A stretch of 64,000 bases of DNA from Opitutia bacterium. Its GTDB lineage: Bacteria > Verrucomicrobiota > Verrucomicrobiia > Opitutales > Opitutaceae. Shown here in pieces: positions 1 through 8,210 of this stretch. Below the pieces are notes generated by a model. The model ran no database searches. It saw only the letters and a program-made list of their open reading frames with translations, and was not told the origin of the DNA. The position numbers were made by a program, and so were the translations under genes. The DNA is taken from the NCBI GenBank assembly GCA_016187945.1, contig JACPIT010000001.1, positions 310,001 to 374,000 of the forward strand, read 5' to 3'. Position 1 is the stretch's first letter, and each line of letters opens with the position of its first letter.

Positions 1-1
1 C

Positions 2-322
2 GCCGCTAGGGCTCCGTCCTCGCCTGCCGCGAAGCGATTGGACGAGCCTCGCCAGAGTCCGCAGGACGACGGCGGGCGCCCGCTGATTCTGCTCGTCAGC
101 CAGTTCACCCTGCACGCCAGCACCGCAAAAGGCACGCGCCCGTCCTTCAACGCCGCCGCGCGCCCGGAAATCGCGCGACCGCTCTACGACCTTTTCCAGC
201 AGCAGCTCGCCGCCGCGCTGGGCCGTCCGGTCGCCACGGGCGAATTCGGCGCGATGATGCAGGTCACGCTCGTGAACGACGGCCCCGTGACGCTCCTCAT
301 CGACTCGAAGCAGCGCGAGTGA
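2..322 (+). CDS. dtd: D-aminoacyl-tRNA deacylase, C-terminal part (5' end outside window)
   Basis: Hydrolyses D-aminoacyl-tRNAs (and Gly-tRNA-Ala) in the cytoplasm as a proofreading step. The frame is open from base 2 to the TGA at 320-322, about 106 codons. It contains the family signatures SQFTL, a GTRPSF-type block followed by AARPE, and LVNDGPVT near the C-terminus. Dtd proteins are usually about 145-150 residues, so roughly 40 N-terminal residues lie upstream of the window. An in-frame TTG at 38 is not a credible start because conserved sequence begins immediately after it with no room for the N-terminal beta strands. It converges with the PEP mutase-like gene, and a REP-type hairpin separates the two. 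Identification is strong despite truncation. Confidence 0.9.
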   Translation, partial: AARAPSSPAAKRLDEPRQSPQDDGGRPLILLVSQFTLHASTAKGTRPSFNAAARPEIARPLYDLFQQQLAAALGRPVATGEFGAMMQVTLVNDGPVTLLIDSKQRE

Positions 323-357
323 CGCAGCATCGCCCGCGACCGAGAACTCCGCCACTG

Positions 358-433
358 TGTAGGAGCGGCTTTACGCCGCGATTGGTTCGATGCGCATGCC
401 GCGTCCGAATCGCGGCGTAAAGCCGCTCCTACA
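358..433. repeat. REP-type inverted repeat, family A
   Basis: Two nearly perfect arms (TGTAGGAGCGGCTTTACGCC and its complement) face each other around a short spacer between the convergent dtd and PEP mutase-like genes. The same arm pair recurs at 31297-31364, and a decayed copy lies at 27762-27827. It could also act as a bidirectional transcription stop. Confidence 0.85.
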
Positions 434-458
434 ATTCACGCAATCGCGCTTCGCTGCC

Positions 459-1283
459 TCACCGCAGCCACGCCTTCACCTCGTCGCCTTTCAAAATCGT
501 GCCCGTGTATCCGAACGTGCCGTGCTCGAGGATTTCCCGCGCCGCCGCGTCGACGCCGCTGAGCGCCGCGCGGTAGAGCGACGCCGCGAGACTCACGCGC
601 TTCACGCCGGCCGCTTCGAGATCGCGCAACGTGAAGCCCGCGCCCGGGATGCTCGCCATCAGGTTCACCGGCTTCGTCACGGCGGCGCACACGCGCCGGA
701 TGTCGTCGAGGCTGCGCAGCCCCGGCGCGAACAGCACGTCCGCGCCCGCCGCCTCGTAGGCGCGGAGGCGCCGGATCGTCTCCTCCACGCCGCCGCCGCC
801 ATCGTGGAGCAGGTTCTCCGCGCGCGCGGTCACCACAAACGGAAACCCGAGACTGCGTGCCGCCGCCACCGCCGCGCGCACGCGCTCCGCCGCGAACGCC
901 ACGTCGAACAACGGCGCCGCCGCGTCGCCCGTGAAATCCTCGATCGATCCGCCGACGAGCCCCGCCGCCGCGGCGAGCCGGATCGTCTCCGCGACCACCT
1001 CCGGTTCCGCACCGAAACCGTTTTCCAAGTCCGCGGCGACGGGAATATCCACCGCGTTCGCGATCAGGCGCGCGTGCGCCAGCGCCTCGTCGCGTGTGAT
1101 CGTATTGTCCGCCTTCCCCAGCAGCGCCGCCGCGGCCGCGCTCGACGTGGCGAGCGCGCGAAAGCCCCGTGCCTCCAACAGACGCGCCGAGACGGCGTCC
1201 CAGGGATTCGGAATCACGAATGCGCCGGGCGCCTCGTGCAGTTCGCGGAATCGGCGGGCCTTGTCGTTCTGGCGGGTGCTCAT
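459..1283 (-). CDS. Isocitrate lyase/PEP mutase superfamily protein
   Basis: 274 residues, TIM-barrel enzyme of the ICL/PEPM family, which makes or breaks C-C or P-C bonds next to a carboxylate using Mg2+. Visible signatures are PNPWDAVSARL (about residues 20-30), the metal-binding stretch DLENGFG, SIEDFTG and TARAEN. The KKCGH motif of true isocitrate lyase is absent, so it is more likely an oxaloacetate decarboxylase, 2-methylisocitrate lyase-like or carboxyphosphonoenolpyruvate mutase-like enzyme; the substrate cannot be read from sequence. The start chosen is the ATG at 1281-1283 (MSTRQND), where family similarity begins; the longer frame upstream has shadow-like composition. Transcribed away from the S9 peptidase at 1420, so the 136-base gap holds both promoters. 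Confidence 0.85.
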   Translation of the reverse strand: MSTRQNDKARRFRELHEAPGAFVIPNPWDAVSARLLEARGFRALATSSAAAAALLGKADNTITRDEALAHARLIANAVDIPVAADLENGFGAEPEVVAETIRLAAAAGLVGGSIEDFTGDAAAPLFDVAFAAERVRAAVAAARSLGFPFVVTARAENLLHDGGGGVEETIRRLRAYEAAGADVLFAPGLRSLDDIRRVCAAVTKPVNLMASIPGAGFTLRDLEAAGVKRVSLAASLYRAALSGVDAAAREILEHGTFGYTGTILKGDEVKAWLR

Positions 1284-1419
1284 GCCGTGTTTCTTTCGCG
1301 CGCGTTCGCGCGAGGCGAGCGGCAATCGCGTCCCACACCGGCACAGCGCCACGCTTTTCCGCGGCGGCGCGCGCGACTGCTCCGTGGACATTTCGCCGCC
1401 GAGTCGCTTGCCTCCGGTC

Positions 1420-3624
1420 ATGCGTTCCCTGCCCCTTCTCGCGCTCGCGACCCTCGCATTCGCCGCTCCCGCCTCTGCGATCCGCGCCGACGACGACGCC
1501 CGCCTCCAGTATTTCCGCGACCTCGCCGAGACGCGCAACTTCACCCTCGGCCGCCCGGTCTCGCCGAAACTCACGCCCGACGGCGAGCACGTCATTTTCC
1601 TCCGCGCGCAGTCGCGCAACCCCACGCTCCGCCTCTACGAGTTCGCGGTGGCCGACGGGTCCGAGCGCGAGTTGTTCTCGCCCGAGCAGATCCTCGCCGG
1701 CAACGAGGAACACCTCACCGCCGAGGAGAAAGCGCGCCGCGAACGCCAGCGTCAGAGCCTCCGCGGCTTCACCGCGTTTGAGTCGTCCAAGGACGGCGCG
1801 AACCTGCTCGTATCGTTGTCCGGCAAACTCTACGTCGTCGAGCGCGCCACGGGAAAATTCACGGAGCTGACCGGCCGCAACTGGATCGATCCGCGCTTCT
1901 CGCCCGACGGACGCTTCGTCGCCGCCGCGCGCGAGCGCGAGCTCTTCGTCATCGACCTGGCCACGAATCGCGAACGCTCGCTCACCACCGGCGCCACCGC
2001 CACGCTCAGCCACGGCGTCGCCGAGTTTGTCGCCCAGGAAGAAATGAACCGCGACGAAGGCTTCTGGTGGTCGCCCGACTCCACGACGCTGCTTTATCAG
2101 GAGACCGACGAGAGCGAGGTCGAGACGCGCTACATCGCGAACGCGCTGCATCCCGAAGAGCAACCGATCACGTTCGCCTACCCGAAAGCCGGTTCGCCGA
2201 ACGCGCGCGTGCGTCTCGGTCTCGTGCCGGTCGACGGTGGGCCGACGACTTGGTTGCAGTGGGACGCCGCGCGTTTCCCCTACGTCGCCCGCGTCAACTG
2301 GTCCAGCCCGCGCGCACCGCTCACCGTCCTCGTGCAAAACCGCGAGCAAACCGAACAAGCGCTGCTCGCCGTCGACACGCGCACCGGCGCGACAACCGAG
2401 TTGTTGCGCGAAGCCGATGCCGCCTGGCTCAACCTCGACGCCGACAGCCCGACGCCGCTCTGGACGCGGGACGGCGCGCGCTTCCTCTGGACCACCGAGC
2501 GCCGCGGCGCCTGGCAAGTTGAGTTGCACGACGCCTCGGGGAAATTCCTGCGCGAGCTCACGCCGCTGACTTTAAGCCTGCGCAATCTCGTCGGCCTCGA
2601 CGAAACGAGCGGCGTGATGTTCGCGCGCGGCAGCCTCGACTCCCGCGAGGTGCACCTCTGGCGCTTCCCGCTCGCGGGCGGCCCCGGCACGCAGCTCACC
2701 CGCGACGTCGGCCATCATGCCGCCAGCATCGGCGAGAACGGCTCGCGCCTCGTGCACGCGCTCGATCGCTTCAACGGCACCTACGGCGTCGAAGTCATCG
2801 ACGGCGACGGCCGCTCGCTCGCCGTGCTCCGCTCGGTCGCCGAAGCGCTGCCGCAGCGGCCAACCACCGAATTGACGCTCGCGAAAAACGCCCCCGCGTT
2901 CGACGCCGCAATCACGCGCCCGCGCGACTTCGTCGCCGGTCGGAAATACCCCGTGATCCTCTCCGTCTACGCCGGCCCGACAGCGAAGCGCGTCAACGCC
3001 ACCATTCGCGACTACCTGCCCGACCAGTGGATGGCCGATCAGGGTTACATCGTCGTCCGCCTCGACGGCCGCGGCACGCCCTGGAAAGGCCGCGACTGGG
3101 AGCGCGTGATCAAAGGGAACTTCATCGACATCGCGCTGCACGACCAAATCGCCGGCCTCACGGCGCTCGCCGCGCAATATCCGGAACTCGACCTCTCGCG
3201 CGTCGGCGTGACCGGCTGGTCGTTCGGCGGCTACTTCAGCGCGATGGCGACGATCCGCCGCCCGGATTTCTTCCGCGCCGGCGTGGCCGGCGCTCCCGTC
3301 GTCACGTGGGAAAACTACGACACGCACTACACCGAGCGCTACCTCGGTCTGCCGCAGGCGCACCCGGAGGCGTATCGCGTCAGCGACGTCACGACCTACG
3401 CCGCCGAACTGCGCCGCCCGTTGCTGCTCATCCACGGCCTCACCGACGACAACGTCTATTTCCAGCACACGCTCCAGCTCGCCGATGCGCTCTTCATGGC
3501 CGGCAAGCCCTACGAACTCCTGCCGATGCTCGGCACGCACATGGTCAGCGATCCCGCCATCAAGCTCCGCCAGCAGCAACGCATCCTGGAGTTCTTCAAT
3601 TTGAATTTGAAAACGGCGCCGTAG
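1420..3624 (+). CDS. S9 family dipeptidyl peptidase IV-type serine peptidase
   Basis: 734 residues, exported by an N-terminal signal peptide (hydrophobic run LLALATLAFAAPASA), then a DPP IV beta-propeller (about residues 60-450) and a C-terminal alpha/beta hydrolase domain. The catalytic triad is visible: Ser601 in GWSFGGY, Asp676 in LTDDNVYF, His707 in GTHMVSD. Such enzymes clip X-Pro or related dipeptides from peptide N-termini in the periplasm. The ATG at 1420 was chosen because the signal peptide starts there; the frame stays open to 931 but that extension is antisense to the divergent gene. Length matches the family (700-750). Together with the tricorn, S10 and M14 enzymes it indicates strong peptide-scavenging capacity. 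Confidence 0.93.
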   Translation: MRSLPLLALATLAFAAPASAIRADDDARLQYFRDLAETRNFTLGRPVSPKLTPDGEHVIFLRAQSRNPTLRLYEFAVADGSERELFSPEQILAGNEEHLTAEEKARRERQRQSLRGFTAFESSKDGANLLVSLSGKLYVVERATGKFTELTGRNWIDPRFSPDGRFVAAARERELFVIDLATNRERSLTTGATATLSHGVAEFVAQEEMNRDEGFWWSPDSTTLLYQETDESEVETRYIANALHPEEQPITFAYPKAGSPNARVRLGLVPVDGGPTTWLQWDAARFPYVARVNWSSPRAPLTVLVQNREQTEQALLAVDTRTGATTELLREADAAWLNLDADSPTPLWTRDGARFLWTTERRGAWQVELHDASGKFLRELTPLTLSLRNLVGLDETSGVMFARGSLDSREVHLWRFPLAGGPGTQLTRDVGHHAASIGENGSRLVHALDRFNGTYGVEVIDGDGRSLAVLRSVAEALPQRPTTELTLAKNAPAFDAAITRPRDFVAGRKYPVILSVYAGPTAKRVNATIRDYLPDQWMADQGYIVVRLDGRGTPWKGRDWERVIKGNFIDIALHDQIAGLTALAAQYPELDLSRVGVTGWSFGGYFSAMATIRRPDFFRAGVAGAPVVTWENYDTHYTERYLGLPQAHPEAYRVSDVTTYAAELRRPLLLIHGLTDDNVYFQHTLQLADALFMAGKPYELLPMLGTHMVSDPAIKLRQQQRILEFFNLNLKTAP

Positions 3625-3773
3625 AACCGCGCGCCGTCCGGCTCCCCGAGAAAAGTCCGTCCGCGCCGTCGGGAAATTTCCGGCAATCCGTCCGGCGCAG
3701 GGCTCACTCCTTGCGCTGTGCGGCCGCCGCGAAATCCTGCTTCGGGCGTCGCTCGCGCGCCGTCCGCGATCCG

Positions 3774-5633
3774 ATGCGCTCCACCCCAATCCCCATTCGG
3801 CGGAGACTGATGGCGATGCTCCTCGCCACCGGCGGCTGCGTCGCAGTGCTCACCTGCGGCGCCTACTACGTCTACGAAGTCCTCACCGTTCGCGAGGCCG
3901 CGCGACACGAGCTGATCGTCCTCGGCGACATCGTGGCCGGAAACAGCACCGCCGCCCTCGCCTTCGACGCCGGCGACGACGCGCGACTCATCCTCAGTCA
4001 CCTGCGCGCCAACCCCGATCTGGCGCTCGCCGTTCTCTACGACGACCACGACAAAGTTTTCGCCGCCTACCGCCGCGACAAAGCCTTCGTTCCGCCCGCC
4101 GCGCCCGGACCGCCCCGCGTCGCTTACGAGGGCGAGCGGCTCGTCCTCGTCCGTCCGGTCGCGCAAAGCGACAAGCGCCTCGGCACCCTCTATCTCGAAT
4201 CGAGCCTCGAACTCCTCTATGAGCGCATCCGTCTCTACGCCCTCACCGCACTCGCGATCGTCGGTCTCTCGTTGCTCATCGCCTACCTGCTCGCCCGACG
4301 TCTTCAGCGGCAAGTGTCGGAGCCGATCCTCGCTCTCGCCGGCACGGCGCGCGCCGTCTCCGACCGCCACGATTACGCCGCGCGGGCAGCGCCGGCCGAA
4401 GGCGCGGAGTTCGCGCTCCTCACCGAAGCGTTCAACCACATGCTGGGGCAAATCGAGGCGCAAGATCGCACGCTGCGCGACCGCGAGTCGCTGCTCCGCG
4501 CCGTCCTCGATTCCTCGCTCAACGCCATCGTCGTCACCAACGCCGCCGGCGCGATCGTCGACTGGAACGCGCGCGCCGAAAAAATGTTCGGCTGGACCAA
4601 GGACGAAGCGCTCGGGCGCAAGCTCGTCGACACCACCGTGCCGCTCGCCGCCGAGCAATTCAGTCCGTTCACCGATGCCACCAGCGGCTCTCGCGCCGCC
4701 TGGCCGGTCGAGTCGCTCGCGATGCGGCGCGGCGGCGCGCGCTTCCCCGTGGAAATCGCGGTGCGCTCGTTGCGGGTCGGCAACGAACTCACGTTCTGCA
4801 GTTTCATTTCCGACATCACCGACCGCCGGCGCGCGCAGGAGCAACTCGCGCAACTGAACCGCGAACTCGAGCAGCGCGTCTTCGAGCGCACCACCGAACT
4901 CGCCGCGGCGAACAAGGAACTCGAGGCGTTCTCCTACTCGGTCTCGCACGATCTCCGCGCGCCGCTGCGCCACATCGAAGGCTTCGCCAGCCTGCTGCGC
5001 GAACACGCGAGCGGCAAACTCGACCCCACTGCGGAAGATTTCCTCCGCCGCATCGGCGCGTCGGCGAAGCGCATGAGCAAACTCATCGAAGACTTGCTCG
5101 TGTTCTCGCGCCATGGCCGCGTCGAGTTGCGCCACGAGCGCGTGGAGTTGCCCGAGTTGATCGACGAAATCCGCGCCCGCCTGACGAGCGCGGAGCCGCG
5201 CCGCTCGTTCCGCTGGACCGTGCAGCCGCTTCCCACCGTGTGGGGCGACGCGTCGCTGCTCCACCAGGTTTTCTTCAACCTCCTCGACAACGCCGTGAAA
5301 TACACGCGCCGCCGCGAGCACGCCGAGATCGAGATCGGCACCACCGCGGACGACAGCGGCGAAGCGACTCTCTTCGTGCGCGACAACGGCGCCGGCTTCG
5401 ATCCGCGCTTTCAGGACCGGCTTTTCGGCGTTTTCCAACGGCTGCACAGCGCGGACGAATTCGAGGGCACCGGCGTCGGCCTCGCGATCGTGCGCCGCAT
5501 CGTCCAACGTCACGGCGGCCGCACGTGGGCGGAGGGCAAGCCCGGCGCCGGAGCCACGTCTTTCCTGACTTTGCCGCTCGTGCCGCCCGGCACCGCCATT
5601 CCCTCTTTCCGTCCGTATCAGCAGCATGTCTGA
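3774..5633 (+). CDS. Membrane sensor histidine kinase, CHASE8-like/HAMP/PAS/HisKA/HATPase
   Basis: 619 residues. Two membrane segments (about 13-32 and 150-172) bracket a periplasmic region whose NSTAALAF and LRANPDLALAVLYD pattern resembles CHASE8. Then come HAMP (about 170-225), PAS (about 240-365, DWNARAEKMFGWT), a short coiled coil, HisKA with phospho-acceptor His392 in SYSVSHDLRAP, and a HATPase with N box FFNLLDNAVKY and G boxes DNGAGFD and GTGVGLAI. The ATG at 3774 follows a 150-base gap after the S9 gene. It overlaps the downstream YfiR-type gene by 8 bases, so they are probably translated together. In YfiN-YfiR pairs the CHASE8 protein carries a GGDEF domain; here the output is a kinase, so YfiR is inferred to gate a phosphorelay. 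No cognate receiver lies next to it. Confidence 0.92.
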   Translation: MRSTPIPIRRRLMAMLLATGGCVAVLTCGAYYVYEVLTVREAARHELIVLGDIVAGNSTAALAFDAGDDARLILSHLRANPDLALAVLYDDHDKVFAAYRRDKAFVPPAAPGPPRVAYEGERLVLVRPVAQSDKRLGTLYLESSLELLYERIRLYALTALAIVGLSLLIAYLLARRLQRQVSEPILALAGTARAVSDRHDYAARAAPAEGAEFALLTEAFNHMLGQIEAQDRTLRDRESLLRAVLDSSLNAIVVTNAAGAIVDWNARAEKMFGWTKDEALGRKLVDTTVPLAAEQFSPFTDATSGSRAAWPVESLAMRRGGARFPVEIAVRSLRVGNELTFCSFISDITDRRRAQEQLAQLNRELEQRVFERTTELAAANKELEAFSYSVSHDLRAPLRHIEGFASLLREHASGKLDPTAEDFLRRIGASAKRMSKLIEDLLVFSRHGRVELRHERVELPELIDEIRARLTSAEPRRSFRWTVQPLPTVWGDASLLHQVFFNLLDNAVKYTRRREHAEIEIGTTADDSGEATLFVRDNGAGFDPRFQDRLFGVFQRLHSADEFEGTGVGLAIVRRIVQRHGGRTWAEGKPGAGATSFLTLPLVPPGTAIPSFRPYQQHV

Positions 5634-6195
5634 GACGTTCCACCCGCCTCTTCCCGTCCTCCGCGCGGCGCTCGTCGCCAGCGTCGCCTACGCTGCGGCG
5701 CTGTGCTTCCCGCCGGGCGCCTCGGCGAATGCCGGCGCGCCGACGCCGCTGGAGCTACGCGCGGCGTTCCTGCTGAATCTCGCACGCTTCGTGCGCTGGC
5801 CCGGAGCGACGCCCGGCGAACCGGATGGCACGTTCGTGCTTGGCTATTTTCAGGCCGACCCGATTGCCGCGCCGCTCCGCCAGATCGTGCAGGGAGAATC
5901 GATCGCCGGCCTGTCGATCGAACTGCGCGAACTCCGACGCTACGACGATTTCTCGCGCTGCAATCTCGTCTACGTGGGCGACACCCTCCGTTCGGACGTG
6001 GTCCGCGCCATCGGGCGGCAACGTGTCCACCCTGTGCTGTTTGTCGGCGACAGCTACCGTCTCCTTTCCGTCGGCGGGCACGTCCAATTTTTCCAGCAAG
6101 GCGGCCAGGTCCGCCTGCGCATCAGCCCCGAAAATCTCCGCAGCGCCGGCCTCGTGCCCGACTCCCGACTGCTGCGCGTCGCGACGACGCGCTGA
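5626..6195 (+). CDS. YfiR family periplasmic protein (DUF4154)
   Basis: 189 residues with an N-terminal export signal (about residues 10-35). The family opening ELRAAFLLNLARFVRWP follows, then FVLGYF and, near the end, the block GGHVQFFQQGGQVRLRISPE that matches the YfiR C-terminal beta region. YfiR-type proteins sit in the periplasm and repress a membrane partner through its periplasmic domain. Here the partner is inferred to be the CHASE8-like histidine kinase that overlaps it by 8 bases. No cysteine pair like that of Pseudomonas YfiR is obvious. The start ATG at 5626 gives a complete signal peptide. Confidence 0.85.
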   Translation: MSETFHPPLPVLRAALVASVAYAAALCFPPGASANAGAPTPLELRAAFLLNLARFVRWPGATPGEPDGTFVLGYFQADPIAAPLRQIVQGESIAGLSIELRELRRYDDFSRCNLVYVGDTLRSDVVRAIGRQRVHPVLFVGDSYRLLSVGGHVQFFQQGGQVRLRISPENLRSAGLVPDSRLLRVATTR

Positions 6196-6289
6196 CGAAG
6201 CCTTGTGGAAGCGACTTAGCGAGAACCCGCCGTTACGCGGTCGTCGTTTATCGGAGCGGGTGAAGCGCCTGCCACTGCGGCGCCGATCG

Positions 6290-6982
6290 TCACTCGTCGG
6301 CGAAGCGCGGGACGGTGGCGGGGCGGCCGTTGTCTTTCGGGCCAAGTTGCAGAATGAACGGCGCGGCGACCTTCGCCCACTCGACGGGCTTGGCGTAACT
6401 GCTCGCGCTGTCGGCCCAGGCTTGGCGTAGCATGTCGGTGTCGATCACGCCGGGATTGAGCGGCACCGCGGCCAGACCGCTCGGCAGTTCCTGGGCGAGC
6501 GCCTGCGTCAGGCCTTCGATGGCGAATTTCGACGCGCAATACGGGGCGACTTCCGGCGACGTGCTGCGACCCCAGCCGGAGCTGAGCGTGACGATCGTGC
6601 CACGGCCGCGCGCGATCATGTGCGGCGCGAAATGGCGGATGACCGTCGCCACGCCCTTCACGTTGACGTCGATGAGACGATTGAACTCCTGCGCCGGCAC
6701 TTTCCAGAGCGGCGCGGGCGTGTTCATCACGGCGGCGTTGCAGATCAGGATGTCGGGCGCGACGTCCGGACCGCAGAGCTTCGCCGCCCAGATCGAGACT
6801 TTGGTTTCGTCGGTCACGTCGACGACGGAGAAATCGTGTGGCGCCGGATGCGTGAACCGCAGATCGAGAATCTCCGCGCTGCGTCCGCAGCCGGCAACGG
6901 TATGGCCATTCGCGATGAACCACTCAGCCAACGCGCGACCGAGCCCCTTGGTGACGCCGGTAATGACGATGAATTTGCCCAT
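6290..6982 (-). CDS. Short-chain dehydrogenase/reductase
   Basis: 230 residues, classical SDR with a Rossmann fold: NAD(P)-binding TGVTKGLG (8-15), NAAV (82-85), catalytic Ser134/135 and Tyr148-x3-Lys152 (YCASK). The segment after the Tyr-Lys pair (PLNPGVIDTDML) is typical of the family. Arg34 after the second beta strand (GCGRS) hints at NADPH preference. The substrate is unknown. The gene converges with the YfiR-type gene (95-base gap) and is transcribed independently of exbD, from which a REP pair separates it. Confidence 0.9.
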   Translation of the reverse strand: MGKFIVITGVTKGLGRALAEWFIANGHTVAGCGRSAEILDLRFTHPAPHDFSVVDVTDETKVSIWAAKLCGPDVAPDILICNAAVMNTPAPLWKVPAQEFNRLIDVNVKGVATVIRHFAPHMIARGRGTIVTLSSGWGRSTSPEVAPYCASKFAIEGLTQALAQELPSGLAAVPLNPGVIDTDMLRQAWADSASSYAKPVEWAKVAAPFILQLGPKDNGRPATVPRFADE

Positions 6983-7027
6983 GCCTGCGACGCTGGCGAA
7001 GGCGGGCCGAGGCGCAAGCGAACGGTA

Positions 7028-7121
7028 GTAGCGCCGGTCTCCGACCGGCGGCGTTGAACGCGACTCCCTGGTTTCGGCAGCGAGGGTTGGCTGAACTCCG
7101 CCGGTCAGAGACCCGCGCTAC
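7028..7121. repeat. REP-type inverted pair, family B
   Basis: Arms GTAGCGCCGGTCTCCGACC (from 7028) and the complementary, slightly decayed copy ending in CTAC at 7121. The right arm stops one base before the exbD stop codon at 7123. Same family as 33554-33647 and 34172-34194. Confidence 0.8.
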
Positions 7122-7122
7122 T

Positions 7123-7533
7123 TCACCGGCTCTGCAGCCGGATCTTGTTCAGGCCGTTCTTGCGGCAGATGTCCATCGCGCCGGTGATGTGGCGCAGCGG
7201 CGTGTTCTCGTCGGAGCGGATGAGCACGGTGACGTCCTTGCTGATGCCGCCGAGTTCGTTGACGAGTTTCTCGAGCTGCTCGACGGTGACCTTGCTGCTG
7301 CGCGCGCCCGACTGGAAGGTGAAGTCGCCCTCCTTCGTGATCGTGATCGTGATCGAATCCTTGAGTTCGCTTTTGCCGGCCGTCTCCACTTTCGGGAGCG
7401 TCAGGTTCATCGTCGAAACGGATTTGAACTGCATCGTCACGAACGCCGTAAACACGAGCATCACGAGCACGTCGATCAACGGCACCAGGTTGATTTCCAT
7501 GCGGCGCCGCCGCTTTCGGTAGAGCCCGCTCAT
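7123..7533 (-). CDS. exbD: ExbD/TolR family biopolymer transport protein
   Basis: 136 residues with one N-terminal membrane helix (about 14-37) carrying the proton-path aspartate in the LVPLIDVLVMLV motif, followed by a small periplasmic domain ending in HITGAMDICRKNGLNKIRL. It partners with ExbB/TolQ to energise outer-membrane transport or cell-envelope processes. Its start overlaps the end of exbB by 4 bases, so the two are translationally coupled. No TonB gene is adjacent. Confidence 0.92.
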   Translation of the reverse strand: MSGLYRKRRRRMEINLVPLIDVLVMLVFTAFVTMQFKSVSTMNLTLPKVETAGKSELKDSITITITKEGDFTFQSGARSSKVTVEQLEKLVNELGGISKDVTVLIRSDENTPLRHITGAMDICRKNGLNKIRLQSR

Positions 7534-8099
7534 TTCGTTTCCACAGTCTTCTGCGTGAGCAGGCGCTCGAGGAGCAGGTCGATCTTCACCGCGTAGTTCT
7601 CCACCTTGCGTTGCAGGAAACCGCCGGGGACGAACGCGATCATCGCGATGATCAGGCCGAAGAGCGTCGCCGAGAGCGCGAACGTCACGCCTTGCATGAA
7701 CGGCGCGGGCTCCGGCACGCCGGCGGGGCCGACGCTGCGGAAGACGTTAATCAGACCCCAGACGGTGCCGGTGAGGCCGAGCAGCGGCGAGGTGATGTAG
7801 ATCACATCGAGGTAAGGAATGCCGCGCTCCATCCGGTTGATTTCGAGACGGGCGAAGGCTTTGATCGCGTCCGGATCGTTGCGGTGCGTCTCGGCGTAGG
7901 CGACGATCCGCGCCATCACGGAGTGCCGCCCGCTCTGCACCGGTTTTCCCTCCAGGATCGCGTCGACCAAATCGTCGGGCAGGACGGCGTCCTTTCGCAG
8001 GCCGTAGGCGCGCTCGGCAACGATGAACACGGCGATGAAGGAGCAAATACCGAGCGGGTAGATCAGGAAGCCCGCTCCGCGAAGGAGGTCGAAAAACAT
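7530..8099 (-). CDS. exbB: MotA/TolQ/ExbB proton channel family protein
   Basis: 189 residues with three membrane helices (about 10-30, 100-125 and 140-165) and the family signature around SPLLGLTGTVWGLINVFRS, followed by a helix rich in small residues. It forms the pentameric channel around ExbD. It is short compared with ExbB proteins that carry a periplasmic extension. The leader is pyrimidine-rich (CTCCAAATCTCTCT before the ATG) with no Shine-Dalgarno motif. It follows the transglutaminase-like gene by about 110 bases on the same strand, so that gene may share the transcript. Confidence 0.92.
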   Translation of the reverse strand: MFFDLLRGAGFLIYPLGICSFIAVFIVAERAYGLRKDAVLPDDLVDAILEGKPVQSGRHSVMARIVAYAETHRNDPDAIKAFARLEINRMERGIPYLDVIYITSPLLGLTGTVWGLINVFRSVGPAGVPEPAPFMQGVTFALSATLFGLIIAMIAFVPGGFLQRKVENYAVKIDLLLERLLTQKTVETK

Positions 8100-8210
8100 A
8101 GAGAGATTTGGAGTGAACCGGGCGGTAAGACTCGCACAAGCAGGAAAAGGTTCATCTTTCCCGTCGGAAATCTTCCTATGACTTTCCGCGCGCCGAGGCG
8201 GTGGCGGTTT

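Noticed and set aside
931-1419. N-terminal extension of the S9 peptidase frame
   Set aside because: It would cover the promoter and start of the divergent PEP mutase-like gene; the signal peptide begins at 1420.
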